The notes beneath the pieces are model-generated. The model was not told the DNA's origin. It worked only from the letters and a program-made list of their open reading frames with translations, and made no database searches. 64,000 nucleotides of DNA, from the NCBI GenBank assembly GCA_029215795.1, contig JARDYH010000017.1, positions 372,001 to 436,000 on the forward strand, given 5' to 3'. Position 1 is the stretch's first letter; every line of letters starts with the position of its first letter. The position numbers were made by a program, and so were the translations under genes. Source of the DNA: Anniella stebbinsi. Lineage: Eukaryota > Chordata > Lepidosauria > Squamata > Anniellidae. Shown here in pieces: positions 12,031 to 25,816 of the stretch.

Positions 12031-15000
12031 CCCTTCTTCCCTAGACTTCCCCTTCCCTCTATACTTCCCCTTCTCCCCTAGACTTCCCCTAGACTTCCCC
12101 TTCCCTCTATACTTCCCCTTCGTCCCCTAGACTTCCCCTTCTTCCCCTAGACTTCCCCTTCTTCCCCTAGACTTCCCCTTTTTCCCCTAGACTTCCCCTT
12201 CCCTCTATACTTCCCCTTCTTCCCCTAGACTTCCCCTAGACTTCCCTTTCCCTCTATACTTCCCCTGATTCCCCTAGACTTCCCCTAGACTTCCCCTTCT
12301 TCCCCTAGACTTCCCCTTCCCTCTATACTTCCCCTTCTTCCCCTAGACTTCCCCTAGACTTCCCTTCCCTCTATACTTCCCCTTCTTCCCCTAGACTTCC
12401 CCTAGACTTCCCCTTCCCTCTCTACTTCCCCTTCTTCCCCTAGACTTCCCCTTCTTCCCCTAGACTTCCCCTTCTTCCCCTAGACTTCCCCTTCTTCCCC
12501 TAGACTTCCCCTTCTTCCCCTAGACTTCCCCTTCCCTCTATACTTCCCCTTCTTCCCCTAGACTTCCCCTAGACTTCCCTTTCCCTCTATACTTCCCCTT
12601 CTTCCCCTAGACTTCCCCTAGACTTCCCCTTCCCTCTATACTTCCCCTTCTTCCCTAGACTTCCCCTTCCCTCTATACTTCCCCTTCTCCCCTAGACTTC
12701 CCCTAGACTTCCCCTTCCCTCTATACTTCCCCTTTGTCCCCTAGACTTCCCCTTCCCTCTATACTTCCCCTTCTTCCCCTAGACTTCCCCTAGACTTCCC
12801 CTTCTTCCCCTAGACTTCCCCTTTTTCCCCTAGACTTCCCCTTCCCTCTATACTTCCTCTTCTTCCCCTAGACTTCCCCTTCTTCCCCTAGACTTCCCCT
12901 TCGTCCCCTAGACTTCCCATAGACTTCCCCTTTCCTCTATACTAACCCTTCTTCCCCTAGACTTCCACTAGACTTCCCCTTCCCTCTATACTTCCCCTTC
13001 TTCCCCTAGACTTCCCCTAGACTTCCCCTTCCCTCTATACTTCCCCTTCTTCCCCTAGACTTCCCCTAGACTTCCCCTTCCCTCTATACTTCCCCTTCTT
13101 CCCCTGGACTTCCCCTTTCCTCTATACTTCCCCTTCTCCCCTAGACTTCCCCTAGACTTCCCCTTCCCACTATACTTCCCCTTCTTCCCCTAGACTTTCC
13201 GTAGACTTCCCCTTCCCTCTATACCTTCCCTTCTTCCCCTTCTTCCCCTAGACTTCCCCTTCTTCCCTTAGACTTCCCCTTTTTCCCCTAGACTTTCTCT
13301 TCCCTCTATACTTCCCTTTCTTCCCCTAGACTTCCCCTTCTTCCCCTAGACTTCCCCTTCTTCCCCTAGACTTCCCCTTCCTTCTATACTTCCCCTTCTT
13401 CCCCTAGACTTCCCCTAGACTTCCCTTCCCTCTATACTTCCCCTTCTTCCCCTAGACTTCCCCTAGACTTCCCCTTCCCTCTCTACTTCCCCTTCTTCCC
13501 CTAGACTTCCCCTAGACTTCCCCTTCCCTCTCTACTTCCCCTTCTTCCCCTAGACTTCCCCTTCTTCCCCTAGACTTCCCTTTCTTCCCCTAGACTTCCC
13601 CTTCCCTCTATACTTCCCCTTCTTTAATTAGACTTCCCCTTCCCTCTATACTTCCCCTGCTTCCCCTAGACTTCCCCTAGACTTCCCCTTCTTCACCTAG
13701 ACTTCCCCTAGACTTCCCCTTCCCTCTATACTTCCCCTTCTTCCCCTAAACTTCCCCTTCCCTCTATACTTCCCCTTCTTCCCCTAGACTTCCCCTTCTT
13801 CCCCTAGACTTCCTCTTCTTCCCCTAGACTTCCCCTTCCCTCTATACTTCCCCTTCTTCCCCTAGACTTCCCCTAGACTTCCCCTTCCCTCTCTACTTCC
13901 CCTTCTTCCCCTAGACTTCCCCTTCTTCCCCTAGACTTCCCCTTCTTCCCCTAGACTTTCCCTTCCCTCTATACTTCCCCTTCTTCCATTAGACTTCCCC
14001 TTCCCTCTATACTTCCCCTGCTTCCCCTAGACTTCCCCTAATCTTCCCCTTCTTCCCCTAGACTTCCCCTAGACTTCCCTTCCCTCTATACTTCCCCTTC
14101 TTCCCCTAGACTTCCCCTAGACTTCCCCTTCCCTCTCTACTTCCCCTTCTTCCCCTAGACTTCCCCTTCTTCCCCTAGAATTCCCCTTCTTCCCCTAGAC
14201 TTTCCCTTCCCTCTATACTTCCCCTTCTTCCATTAGACTTCCCCTTCCCTCTATACTTCCCCTTCTTCCCCTAGACTTCCCCTTCTTCCCCTAGACTTCC
14301 TCTTCTTCCCCTAGACTTCACCTTCTTCCCCTATACTTCCCCTTCCCTCTATACTTCTCCTTCTTCCCCTAGACTTCCCCTTCCCTCTATACATCCCCTT
14401 CTTCCCCTAGACTTCCCCTTCTTCCCCTAGACTTCCTCTTCTTCCCCTAGACTTCCCCTTCCCTCTATACTTCCCCTTCTTCCCCTAGACTTCCCCTTCT
14501 TCCCTTAGACTTCCCCTTCTTCCCCTAGCCTTTCTCTTCCCTCTATACTTCCCCTTCTTCCCCTAGACTTCCCCTTCTTCCCCTAGACTTCCCCTTCTTC
14601 CCCTAGACTTCCCCTTCCCTCTATACTTCCCCTTCTTCCCCTAGACTTCCCCTAGACTTCCCTTCCCTCTATACTTCCCCTTCTTCCCCTAGACTTCCCC
14701 TTCCCTCTATACTTCCCCTTCTTCCCCTAGACTTCCCCTTCCCTCTATACATCCCCTTCTTCCCCTAGACTTCCCCTTCTTCCCCTAGACTTCCTCTTCT
14801 TCCCCTAGACTTCCCCTTCCCTCTATACTTCTCCTTCTTCCCCTAGACTTCCCCTTCTTCCCTTAGACTTCCCCTTCTTCCCCTAGACTTCCACTTCTTC
14901 CCCTAGACTTCCCGTAGACTTCCCCTTGCCTCTATACTTCCCCTTCTTCCCCTAGACTTTCTCTTCCCTCTATACTTCCCCTTCTTCCCCTAGACTTCCC

Positions 15001-16164
15001 CTTCTTCCCCTAGACTTCCCCTTCCCTCTATACTTCCCCTTCTTCCCCTAGACTTCCCCTAGACTTCCCTTCCCTCTATACTTCCCCTTCTTCCCCTAGA
15101 CTTCCCCTAGACTTCCCCTTCCCTCTCTACTTCCCCTTCTTCCCCTAGACTTCCCCGTCTTCCCCTAGACTTCCCCTTCTTCCCCTAGACTTCCCCTTCT
15201 TCCCCTAGACTTCCCCTTCTTCCCCTAGACTTCCCCTTCCCTCTATACTTCCCCTTCTTCCCCTAGACTTCCCCTAGACTTCCCTTTCCCTCTATACTTC
15301 CCCTTCTTCCCCTAGACTTCCCCTAGACTTCCCCTTCCCTCTATACTTCCCCTTCTTCCCTAGACTTCCCCTTCCCTCTATACTTCCCCTTCTCCCCTAG
15401 ACTTCCCCTAGACTTCCCCTTCCCTCTATACTTCCCCTTCGTCCCCTAGACTTCCCCTTCCCTCTATACTTCCCCTTCTTCCCCTAGACTTCCCCTAGAC
15501 TTCCCCTTCTTCCCCTAGACTTCCCCTTTTTCCCCTAGACTTCCCCTTCCCTCTATACTTCCTCTTCTTCCCCTAGACTTCTCCTTCTTCCCCTAGACTT
15601 CCCCTTCGTCCCCTAGACTTCCCATAGACTTCCCCTTTCCTCTATACTAACCCTTCTTCCCCTAAACTTCCACTAGACTTCCCCTTCCCTCTATACTTCC
15701 CCTTCTTCCCCTAGACTTCCCCTAGACTTCCCCTTCCCTCTATACTTCCCCTTCTTCCCCTAGACTTCCCCTAGACTTCCCCTTCCCTCTATACTTCCCC
15801 TTCTTCCCCTGGACTTCCCCTTTCCTCTATACTTCCCCTTCTCCCCTAGACTTCCCCTAGACTTCCCCTTCCCTCTATACTTCCCCTTCTTCCCCTAGAC
15901 TTTCCGTAGACTTCCCCTTCCCTCTATACCTTCCCTTCTTCCCCTTCTTCCCCTAGACTTCCCCTTCTTCCCTTAGACTTCCCCTTTTTCCCCTAGACTT
16001 TCTCTTCCCTCTATACTTCCCTTTCTTCCCCTAGACTTCCCCTTCTTCCCCTAGACTTCCCCTTCTTCCCCTAGACTTCCCCTTCCCTCTATACTTCCCC
16101 TTCTTCCCCTAGACTTCCCCTAGACTTCCCTTCCCCCTATACTTCCCCTTCTTCCCCTAGACTT

Positions 16165-19100
16165 CCCCTAGACTTCCCCTTCCCTCTCTACTTCCCCTTC
16201 TTCCCCTAGACTTCCCCTAGACTTCCCCTTCCCTCTCTACTTCCCCTTCTTCCCCTAGACTTCCCCTTCTTCCCCTAGACTTCCCTTTCTTCCCCTAGAC
16301 TTCCCCTTCCCTCTATACTTCCCCTTCTTCCATTAGACTTCCCCTTCCCTCTATACTTCCCCTGCTTCCCCTAGACTTCCCCTAGACTTCCCCTTCTTCC
16401 CCTAGACTTCCCCTAGACTTCCCCTTCCCTCTATACTTCCCCTTCTTCCCCTAGACTTCCCCTTCCCTCTATACTTCACCTTCTTCCCCTAGACTTCCCC
16501 TTCTTCCCCCAGACTTCCTCTTCTTCCCCTAGACTTCCCCTTCCCTCTATACTTCCCCTTCTTCCCCTAGACTTCCCCTAGACTTCCCCTTCCCTCTCTA
16601 CTTCCCCTTCTTCCCCTAGACTTCCCCTTCTTCCCCTAGACTTCCCCTTCTTCCCCTAGACTTTCCCTTCCCTCTATACTTCCCCTTCTTCCATTAGACT
16701 TCCCCTTCCCTCTATACTTCCCCTGCTTCCCCTAGACTTCCCCTAGTCTTCCCCTTCTTCCCCTAGACTTCCCCTAGACTTCCCTTCCCTCTATACTTCC
16801 CCTTCTTCCCCTAGACTTCCCCTAGACTTCCCCTTCCCTCTCTACTTCCCCTTCTTCCCCTAGACTTCCCCTTCTTCCCCTAGACTTCCCCTTCTTCCCC
16901 TAGACTTTCCCTTCCCTCTATACTTCCCCTTCTTCCATTAGACTTCCCCTTCCCTCTATACTTCCCCTTCTTCCCCTAGACTTCCCCTTCTTCCCCTAGA
17001 CTTCCTCTTCTTCCCCTAGACTTCCCCTTCCCTCTATACTTCCCCTTCTTCCCCTAGACTTCCCCTTCTTCCCTTAGACTTCCCCTTCTTCCCCTAGACT
17101 TCTCCTTCTTCCCTTAGACTTCCCCTTCTTCCCCTATACTTCCCCTTCCCTCTATACTTCCCCTGCTTCCCCTAGACTTCCCCTAGACGTCCCCTTCTTC
17201 CCCTAGACTTCCCCTAGACTTCCCTTCCCTCTATACTTCCCCTTCTTCCCCTAGACTTCCCCTAGACTTCCCCTTCTTCCCCTAGACTTCCCCTTTTTCC
17301 CCTAGACTTCCCCTTCTTCCCCTAGACTTCCCCTTCCCTCTATACTTCCCCTTCTTCCATTAGACTTCCCCTTCCCTCTATACTTCCCCTGCTTCCCCTA
17401 GACTTCCCCTAGACTTCCCCTTCTTCCCCTAGACTTCCCCTAGACTTCCCCTTCCCTCTATACTTCCCCTTCTTCCCCTAGACTTCCCCTTCCCTCTATA
17501 CTTCCCCTTCTTCCCCTAGACTTCCCCTTCTTCCCCTAGGCTTCCCCTAGACTTCCCCTTCCCTCTATACTTCCCCTTCTTCCCCTAGACTTCCCCTTCC
17601 CTCTATACTTCCCCTTCTTCCCCTAGACTTCCCCTAGACTTCCCCTTCCCTCTATACTTCCCCTTCTTCCCCTAGTCTACCCCTGGACTTCCCCTTCCCT
17701 CTATACTTCCCCTTCTTCCCCTAGACTTCCCCTTCTTCCCCTAGACTTCCCCTTCTTCCCCTAAACTAAGCTTTCTTCCCCTAGACTTCCCCTTCTTCCC
17801 CTAGACTTCCCTTCTTCCCCGAGACTTCCCCTATACTTCCCCTTCTTTCCCTAGACTTCCCCTACACTTTCCCTTCCCTCTATACTTCCCCTTCTTCCCC
17901 TAGACTTACCCTTCTTCTCCTAGACTTCCCCTTCTTCCCCTAGACTTCCCCTTCCCTCTATACTTCCCCTTCTTCCCCTAGACTTCCCCTAGACTTCCAC
18001 TTCTTCCCCTAGACTTCCCTTCTTCCCCTAGACTTCCCCTTCCCTCTATACTTCCCCTTCTTCCCCTAGACTTCCCCTAGACTTCCCCTTCTTCCTCTAG
18101 ACTTCCCCTTTTTCCCCTAGACTTCCCCGTCCCTCTATACTTCCTCTTCTTCCCCTAGACTTCCCCTTCTTCCCCTAGAGTTCCCCTTCTTCTTCTAGAC
18201 TTCCCCTAGACTTCCCCTTGCCTCTATACTTCCCCTTCTTCCCCTAGACTTCCCCTAGACTTCCCTTCCCTCTCTACTTCCCCTTCTTCCCCTAGACTTC
18301 CCCTAGACTTCCCCTTCCCTCTCTACTTCCCCTTCTTCCCCTAGACTTCCCCTTCTTCCCCTATACTTCCCCTTCCCTCTATACTTCCCCTTCTTCCCCT
18401 AGACTTCCCCTTCCCTCTATACATCCCCTTCTTCCCCTAGACTTCCCCTTCTTCCCCTAGACTTCCTCTTCTTCCCCTAGACTTCCCCTTCCCTCTATAC
18501 TTCCTCTTCTTCCCCTAGACTTCCCCTTCTTCCCCTAGACTTCCCCTTCCCTCTATACTTCCCCTTCTTCCCCTAGACTTCCCCTAGACTTCCCTTCCCT
18601 CTATACTTCCCCTTCTTCCCCTAGACTTCCCCTAGACTTCCCCTTCCCTCTCTACTTCCCCTTCTTCCCCTAGACTTCCCCTTCTTCCCCTAGACTTCCC
18701 CTTCTTCCCCTAGACTTCCCCTTCTTCCCCTAGACTTCCCCTTCTTCCCCTATACTTCCCCTTCCCTCTATACTTCCCCTTCTTCCCCTAGACTTCCCCT
18801 AGACTTCCCTTTCCCTCTATACTTCCCCTTCTTCCCCTAGACTTCCCCTAGACTTCCCCTTCCCTCTATACTTCCCCTTCTTCCCCTAGACTTCCCTTTC
18901 CCTCTATACTTCCCCTTCTCCCCTAGACTTCCCCTAGACTTCCCCTTCCCTCTATACTTCCCCTTCGTCCCCTAGACTTCCCCTTCCCTCTATACTTCCC
19001 CTTCTTCCCCTAGACTTCCCCTAGACTTCCCCTTCTTCCCCTAGACTTCCCCTTTTTCCCCTAGACTTCCCCTTCCCTCTATACTTCCTCTTCTTCCCCT

Positions 19101-19720
19101 AGACTTCCCCTTCTTCCCCTAGACTTCCCCTTCTTCCCCTAGACTTCCCCTAGACTTCCCCTTTCCTCTATACTAACCCTTCTTCCCCTAGACTTCCACT
19201 AGACTTCCCCTTCCCTCTATACTTCCCCTTCTTCCCCTAGACTTCCCCTAGACTTCCCTTTCCCTCTATACTTCCCCTTCTTCCCCTTTTTCCCCTAGAC
19301 TTCCCCTTCCCTCTATACTTCCTCTTCTTCCCCTAGACTTCCCCTTCTTCCCCTAGACTTCCACTTCTTCCCCTAGACTTTCCGTAGACTTCCCCTTCCC
19401 TCTATACCTTCCCTTCTTCCCCTTCTTCCCCTAGACTTCCCCTTCTTCCCTTAGACTTCCCCTGGACTTCCCCTTCCCTCTATACTTCCCCTTCTTCCCC
19501 TAGACTTTCTCTTCCCTCTATACTTCCCCTTCTTCCCCTAGATTTCCCCTTCTTCCCCTAGACTTCCCCTTCTTCCCCTAGAGTTCCCCTTCCCTCTATA
19601 CTTCCCCTTCTTCCCCTAGACTTCCCCTAGACTTCCCTTCCCTCTATACTTCCCCTTCTTCCCCTAGACTTCCCCTAGACTTCCCCTTCCCTCTCTACTT
19701 CCCCTTCTTCCCCTAGACTT
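16165..19720 (+). repeat. 3556-bp tandem duplication, left copy
   Basis: Recurrence at 3556 bp: TTCACCTTC at 16478/20034, GACGTC at 17186/20742, AAGCTT at 17768/21324, TTCTTCTTCTAG at 18194/21750 and TAGAGTTCC at 19581/23137. The alignment breaks near 19721/23277. The left edge near 16165 is approximate, because CTCTCTAC-C units there are locally repetitive. Confidence 0.85.
17186..17773 (+). repeat. GACGTC-AAGCTT landmark segment, copy 4
   Basis: Displaced 6561 bp from copy 3 and 16,214 bp from copy 1. It has the CTAAACTAAGCTT form of copy 1, and its downstream sequence (TTCTTCCTCTAG, TTCTTCTTCTAG variants) also follows copy 1, not copies 2 and 3. Confidence 0.9.
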
Positions 19721-22700
19721 CCCCTAGACTTCCCCTTCCCTCTCTACTTCCCCTTCTTCCCCTAGACTTCCCCTAGACTTCCCCTTCCCTCTCTACTTCC
19801 CCTTCTTCCCCTAGACTTCCCCTTCTTCCCCTAGACTTCCCTTTCTTCCCCTAGACTTCCCCTTCCCTCTATACTTCCCCTTCTTCCATTAGACTTCCCC
19901 TTCCCTCTATACTTCCCCTGCTTCCCCTAGACTTCCCCTAGACTTCCCCTTCTTCCCCTAGACTTCCCCTAGACTTCCCCTTCCCTCTATACTTCCCCTT
20001 CTTCCCCTAGACTTCCCCTTCCCTCTATACTTCACCTTCTTCCCCTAGACTTCCCCTTCTTCCCCCAGACTTCCTCTTCTTCCCCTAGACTTCCCCTTCC
20101 CTCTATACTTCCCCTTCTTCCCCTAGACTTCCCCTAGACTTCCCCTTCCCTCTCTACTTCCCCTTCTTCCCCTAGACTTCCCCTTCTTCCCCTAGACTTC
20201 CCCTTCTTCCCCTAGACTTTCCCTTCCCTCTATACTTCCCCTTCTTCCATTAGACTTCCCCTTCCCTCTATACTTCCCCTGCTTCCCCTAGACTTCCCCT
20301 AGTCTTCCCCTTCTTCCCCTAGACTTCCCCTAGACTTCCCTTCCCTCTATACTTCCCCTTCTTCCCCTAGACTTCCCCTAGACTTCCCCTTCCCTCTCTA
20401 CTTCCCCTTCTTCCCCTAGTCTTCCCCTTCTTCCCCTAGACTTCCCCTTCTTCCCCTAGACTTTCCCTTCCCTCTATACTTCCCCTTCTTCCATTAGACT
20501 TCCCCTTCCCTCTATACTTCCCCTTCTTCCCCTAGACTTCCCCTTCTTCCCCTAGACTTCCTCTTCTTCCCCTAGACTTCCCCTTCCCTCTATACTTCCC
20601 CTTCTTCCCCTAGACTTCCCCTTCTTCCCTTAGACTTCCCCTTCTTCCCCTAGACTTCTCCTTCTTCCCTTAGACTTCCCCTTCTTCCCCTATACTTCCC
20701 CTTCCCTCTATACTTCCCCTGCTTCCCCTAGACTTCCCCTAGACGTCCCCTTCTTCCCCTAGACTTCCCCTAGACTTCCCTTCCCTCTATACTTCCCCTT
20801 CTTCCCCTAGACTTCCCCTAGACTTCCCCTTCTTTCCCTAGACTTCCCCTTTTTCCCCTAGACTTCCCCTTCTTCCCCTAGACTTCCCCTTCCCTCTATA
20901 CTTCCCCTTCTTCCATTAGACTTCCCCTTCCCTCTATACTTCCCCTGCTTCCCCTAGACTTCCCCTAGACTTCCCCTTCTTCCCCTAGACTTCCCCTAGA
21001 CTTCCCCTTCCCTCTATACTTCCCCTTCTTCCCCTAGACTTCCCCTTCCCTCTATACTTCCCCTTCTTCCCCTAGACTTCCCCTTCTTCCCCTAGGCTTC
21101 CCCTAGACTTCCCCTTCCCTCTATACTTCCCCTTCTTCCCCTAGACTTCCCCTTCCCTCTATACTTCCCCTTCTTCCCCTAGACTTCCCCTAGACTTCCC
21201 CTTCCCTCTATACTTCCCCTTCTTCCCCTAGTCTACCCCTGGACTTCCCCTTCCCTCTATACTTCCCCTTCTTCCCCTAGACTTCCCCTTCTTCCCCTAG
21301 ACTTCCCCTTCTTCCCCTAAACTAAGCTTTCTTCCCCTAGACTTCCCCTTCTTCCCCTAGACTTCCCTTCTTCCCCGAGACTTCCCCTATACTTCCCCTT
21401 CTTTCCCTAGACTTCCCCTACACTTTCCCTTCCCTCTATACTTCCCCTTCTTCCCCTAGACTTACCCTTCTTCTCCTAGACTTCCCCTTCTTCCCCTAGA
21501 CTTCCCCTTCCCTCTATACTTCCCCTTCTTCCCCTAGACTTCCCCTAGACTTCCACTTCTTCCCCTAGACTTCCCTTCTTCCCCTAGACTTCCCCTTCCC
21601 TCTATACTTCCCCTTCTTCCCCTAGACTTCCCCTAGACTTCCCCTTCTTCCTCTAGACTTCCCCTTTTTCCCCTAGACTTCCCCGTCCCTCTATACTTCC
21701 TCTTCTTCCCCTAGACTTCCCCTTCTTCCCCTAGAGTTCCCCTTCTTCTTCTAGACTTCCCCTAGACTTCCCCTTGCCTCTATACTTCCCCTTCTTCCCC
21801 TAGACTTCCCCTAGACTTCCCTTCCCTCTCTACTTCCCCTTCTTCCCCTAGACTTCCCCTAGACTTCCCCTTCCCTCTCTACTTCCCCTTCTTCCCCTAG
21901 ACTTCCCCTTCTTCCCCTATACTTCCCCTTCCCTCTATACTTCCCCTTCTTCCCCTAGACTTCCCCTTCCCTCTATACATCCCCTTCTTCCCCTAGACTT
22001 CCCCTTCTTCCCCTAGACTTCCTCTTCTTCCCCTAGACTTCCCCTTCCCTCTATACTTCCTCTTCTTCCCCTAGACTTCCCCTTCTTCCCCTAGACTTCC
22101 CCTTCCCTCTATACTTCCCCTTCTTCCCCTAGACTTCCCCTAGACTTCCCTTCCCTCTATACTTCCCCTTCTTCCCCTAGACTTCCCCTAGACTTCCCCT
22201 TCCCTCTCTACTTCCCCTTCTTCCCCTAGACTTCCCCTTCTTCCCCTAGACTTCCCCTTCTTCCCCTAGACTTCCCCTTCTTCCCCTAGACTTCCCCTTC
22301 TTCCCCTATACTTCCCCTTCCCTCTATACTTCCCCTTCTTCCCCTAGACTTCCCCTAGACTTCCCTTTCCCTCTATACTTCCCCTTCTTCCCCTAGACTT
22401 CCCCTAGACTTCCCCTTCCCTCTATACTTCCCCTTCTTCCCCTAGACTTCCCTTTCCCTCTATACTTCCCCTTCTCCCCTAGACTTCCCCTAGACTTCCC
22501 CTTCCCTCTATACTTCCCCTTCGTCCCCTAGACTTCCCCTTCCCTCTATACTTCCCCTTCTTCCCCTAGACTTCCCCTAGACTTCCCCTTCTTCCCCTAG
22601 ACTTCCCCTTTTTCCCCTAGACTTCCCCTTCCCTCTATACTTCCTCTTCTTCCCCTAGACTTCCCCTTCTTCCCCTAGACTTCCCCTTCTTCCCCTAGAC

Positions 22701-23276
22701 TTCCCCTAGACTTCCCCTTTCCTCTATACTAACCCTTCTTCCCCTAGACTTCCACTAGACTTCCCCTTCCCTCTATACTTCCCCTTCTTCCCCTAGACTT
22801 CCCCTAGACTTCCCTTTCCCTCTATACTTCCCCTTCTTCCCCTTTTTCCCCTAGACTTCCCCTTCCCTCTATACTTCCTCTTCTTCCCCTAGACTTCCCC
22901 TTCTTCCCCTAGACTTCCACTTCTTCCCCTAGACTTTCCGTAGACTTCCCCTTCCCTCTATACCTTCCCTTCTTCCCCTTCTTCCCCTAGACTTCCCCTT
23001 CTTCCCTTAGACTTCCCCTGGACTTCCCCTTCCCTCTATACTTCCCCTTCTTCCCCTAGACTTTCTCTTCCCTCTATACTTCCCCTTCTTCCCCTAGATT
23101 TCCCCTTCTTCCCCTAGACTTCCCCTTCTTCCCCTAGAGTTCCCCTTCCCTCTATACTTCCCCTTCTTCCCCTAGACTTCCCCTAGACTTCCCTTCCCTC
23201 TATACTTCCCCTTCTTCCCCTAGACTTCCCCTAGACTTCCCCTTCCCTCTCTACTTCCCCTTCTTCCCCTAGACTT
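19721..23276 (+). repeat. 3556-bp tandem duplication, right copy
   Basis: Partner of 16165-19720. It carries private substitutions, for example a TAGTCTTCCCC unit near 20419 where the partner has TAGACTTCCCC near 16863. Confidence 0.85.
20742..21329 (+). repeat. GACGTC-AAGCTT landmark segment, copy 5
   Basis: Displaced 3556 bp from copy 4, as part of a tandem pair. It keeps the CTAAACTAAGCTT form and the same internal markers. Confidence 0.9.
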
Positions 23277-23653
23277 CCCCTTCTTCCCCTAGACTTCCCC
23301 TTCTTCCCCTAGACTTCCCCTTCTTCCCCTAGACTTCCCCTTCTTCCCCTATACTTCCCCTTCCCTCTATACTTCCCCTTCTTCCCCTAGACTTCCCCTA
23401 GACTTCCCTTTCCCTCTATACTTCCCCTTCTTCCCCTAGACTTCCCCTAGACTTCCCCTTCCCTCTATACTTCCCCTTCTTCCCCTAGACTTCCCCTTCC
23501 CTCTATACTTCCCCTTCTCCCCTAGACTTCCCCTAGACTTCCCCTTCCCTCTATACTTCCCCTTCGTCCCCTAGACTTCCCCTTCCCTCTATACTTCCCC
23601 TTCTTCCCCTAGACTTCCCCTAGACTTCCCCTTCTTCCCCTAGACTTCCCCTT
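21490..23653 (+). repeat. 2164-bp tandem duplication, left copy
   Basis: Recurrence at 2163-2164 bp: the TTCTTCTTCTAG variant at 21750/23914 and TAGAGTTCC at 23137/25300. It lies partly inside the right 3556-bp copy, so the two duplications overlap. Confidence 0.8.
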
Positions 23654-25816
23654 TTTCCCCTAGACTTCCCCTTCCCTCTATACTTCCCCTTCTTCCCCTA
23701 GACTTCCCCTAGACTTCCACTTCTTCCCCTAGACTTCCCTTCTTCCCCTAGACTTCCCCTTCCCTCTATACTTCCCCTTCTTCCCCTAGACTTCCCCTAG
23801 ACTTCCCCTTCTTCCTCTAGACTTCCCCTTTTTCCCCTAGACTTCCCCGTCCCTCTATACTTCCTCTTCTTCCCCTAGACTTCCCCTTCTTCCCCTAGAG
23901 TTCCCCTTCTTCTTCTAGACTTCCCCTAGACTTCCCCTTGCCTCTATACTTCCCCTTCTTCCCCTAGACTTCCCCTAGACTTCCCTTCCCTCTCTACTTC
24001 CCCTTCTTCCCCTAGACTTCCCCTAGACTTCCCCTTCCCTCTCTACTTCCCCTTCTTCCCCTAGACTTCCCCTTCTTCCCCTATACTTCCCCTTCCCTCT
24101 ATACTTCCCCTTCTTCCCCTAGACTTCCCCTTCCCTCTATACATCCCCTTCTTCCCCTAGACTTCCCCTTCTTCCCCTAGACTTCCTCTTCTTCCCCTAG
24201 ACTTCCCCTTCCCTCTATACTTCCTCTTCTTCCCCTAGACTTCCCCTTCTTCCCCTAGACTTCCCCTTCCCTCTATACTTCCCCTTCTTCCCCTAGACTT
24301 CCCCTAGACTTCCCTTCCCTCTATACTTCCCCTTCTTCCCCTAGACTTCCCCTAGACTTCCCCTTCCCTCTCTACTTCCCCTTCTTCCCCTAGACTTCCC
24401 CTTCTTCCCCTAGACTTCCCCTTCTTCCCCTAGACTTCCCCTTCTTCCCCTAGACTTCCCCTTCTTCCCCTATACTTCCCCTTCCCTCTATACTTCCCCT
24501 TCTTCCCCTAGACTTCCCCTAGACTTCCCTTTCCCTCTATACTTCCCCTTCTTCCCCTAGACTTCCCCTAGACTTCCCCTTCCCTCTATACTTCCCCTTC
24601 TTCCCCTAGACTTCCCTTTCCCTCTATACTTCCCCTTCTCCCCTAGACTTCCCCTAGACTTCCCCTTCCCTCTATACTTCCCCTTCGTCCCCTAGACTTC
24701 CCCTTCCCTCTATACTTCCCCTTCTTCCCTAGACTTCCCCTAGACTTCCCCTTCTTCCCCTAGACTTCCCCTTTTTCCCCTAGACTTCCCCTTCCCTCTA
24801 TACTTCCTCTTCTTCCCCTAGACTTCCCCTTCTTCCCCTAGACTTCCCCTTCTTCCCCTAGACTTCCCCTAGACTTCCCCTTTCCTCTATACTAACCCTT
24901 CTTCCCCTAGACTTCCACTAGACTTCCCCTTCCCTCTATACTTCCCCTTCTTCCCCTAGACTTCCCCTAGACTTCCCTTTCCCTCTATACTTCCCCTTCT
25001 TCCCCTTTTTCCCCTAGACTTCCCCTTCCCTCTATACTTCCTCTTCTTCCCCTAGACTTCCCCTTCTTCCCCTAGACTTCCACTTCTTCCCCTAGACTTT
25101 CCGTAGACTTCCCCTTCCCTCTATACCTTCCCTTCTTCCCCTTCTTCCCCTAGACTTCCCCTTCTTCCCTTAGACTTCCCCTGGACTTCCCCTTCCCTCT
25201 ATACTTCCCCTTCTTCCCCTAGACTTTCTCTTCCCTCTATACTTCCCCTTCTTCCCCTAGATTTCCCCTTCTTCCCCTAGACTTCCCCTTCTTCCCCTAG
25301 AGTTCCCCTTCCCTCTATACTTCCCCTTCTTCCCCTAGACTTCCCCTAGACTTCCCTTCCCTCTATACTTCCCCTTCTTCCCCTAGACTTCCCCTAGACT
25401 TCCCCTTCCCTCTCTACTTCCCCTTCTTCCCCTAGACTTCCCCTTCTTCCCCTAGACTTCCCCTTCTTCCCCTAGACTTCCCCTTCTTCCCCTAGACTTC
25501 CCCTTCTTCCCCTATACTTCCCCTTCCCTCTATACTTCCCCTTCTTCCCCTAGACTTCCCCTAGACTTCCCTTTCCCTCTATACTTCCCCTTCTTCCCCT
25601 AGACTTCCCCTAGACTTCCCCTTCCCTCTATACTTCCCCTTCTTCCCCTAGACTTCCCCTTCCCTCTATACTTCCCCTTCTCCCCTAGACTTCCCCTAGA
25701 CTTCCCCTTCCCTCTATACTTCCCCTTCGTCCCCTAGACTTCCCCTTCCCTCTATACTTCCCCTTCTTCCCCTAGACTTCCCCTAGACTTCCCCTTCTTC
25801 CCCTAGACTTCCCCTT
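23654..25816 (+). repeat. 2164-bp tandem duplication, right copy (1 bp shorter)
   Basis: Partner of 21490-23653. One C is missing near 24729 (TTCTTCCCTAG instead of TTCTTCCCCTAG), which explains the shift changing from 2164 to 2163. The alignment breaks near 25834. Confidence 0.8.

Larger units (their letters stand above)
8766..14317 (+). repeat. 5.4-kb tandem duplication, right copy with 196-bp net gain
   Basis: Right-hand partner of 3410-8765. It is 196 bp longer because about 60 bp corresponding to ~6.42-6.47 kb is replaced by about 256 bp at ~11.78-12.03 kb. The extra stretch contains GAATTC (11851-11856) in the same neighbourhood of variants as at 8626, so it resembles the 8.6-8.76 kb segment. 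Confidence 0.85.
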
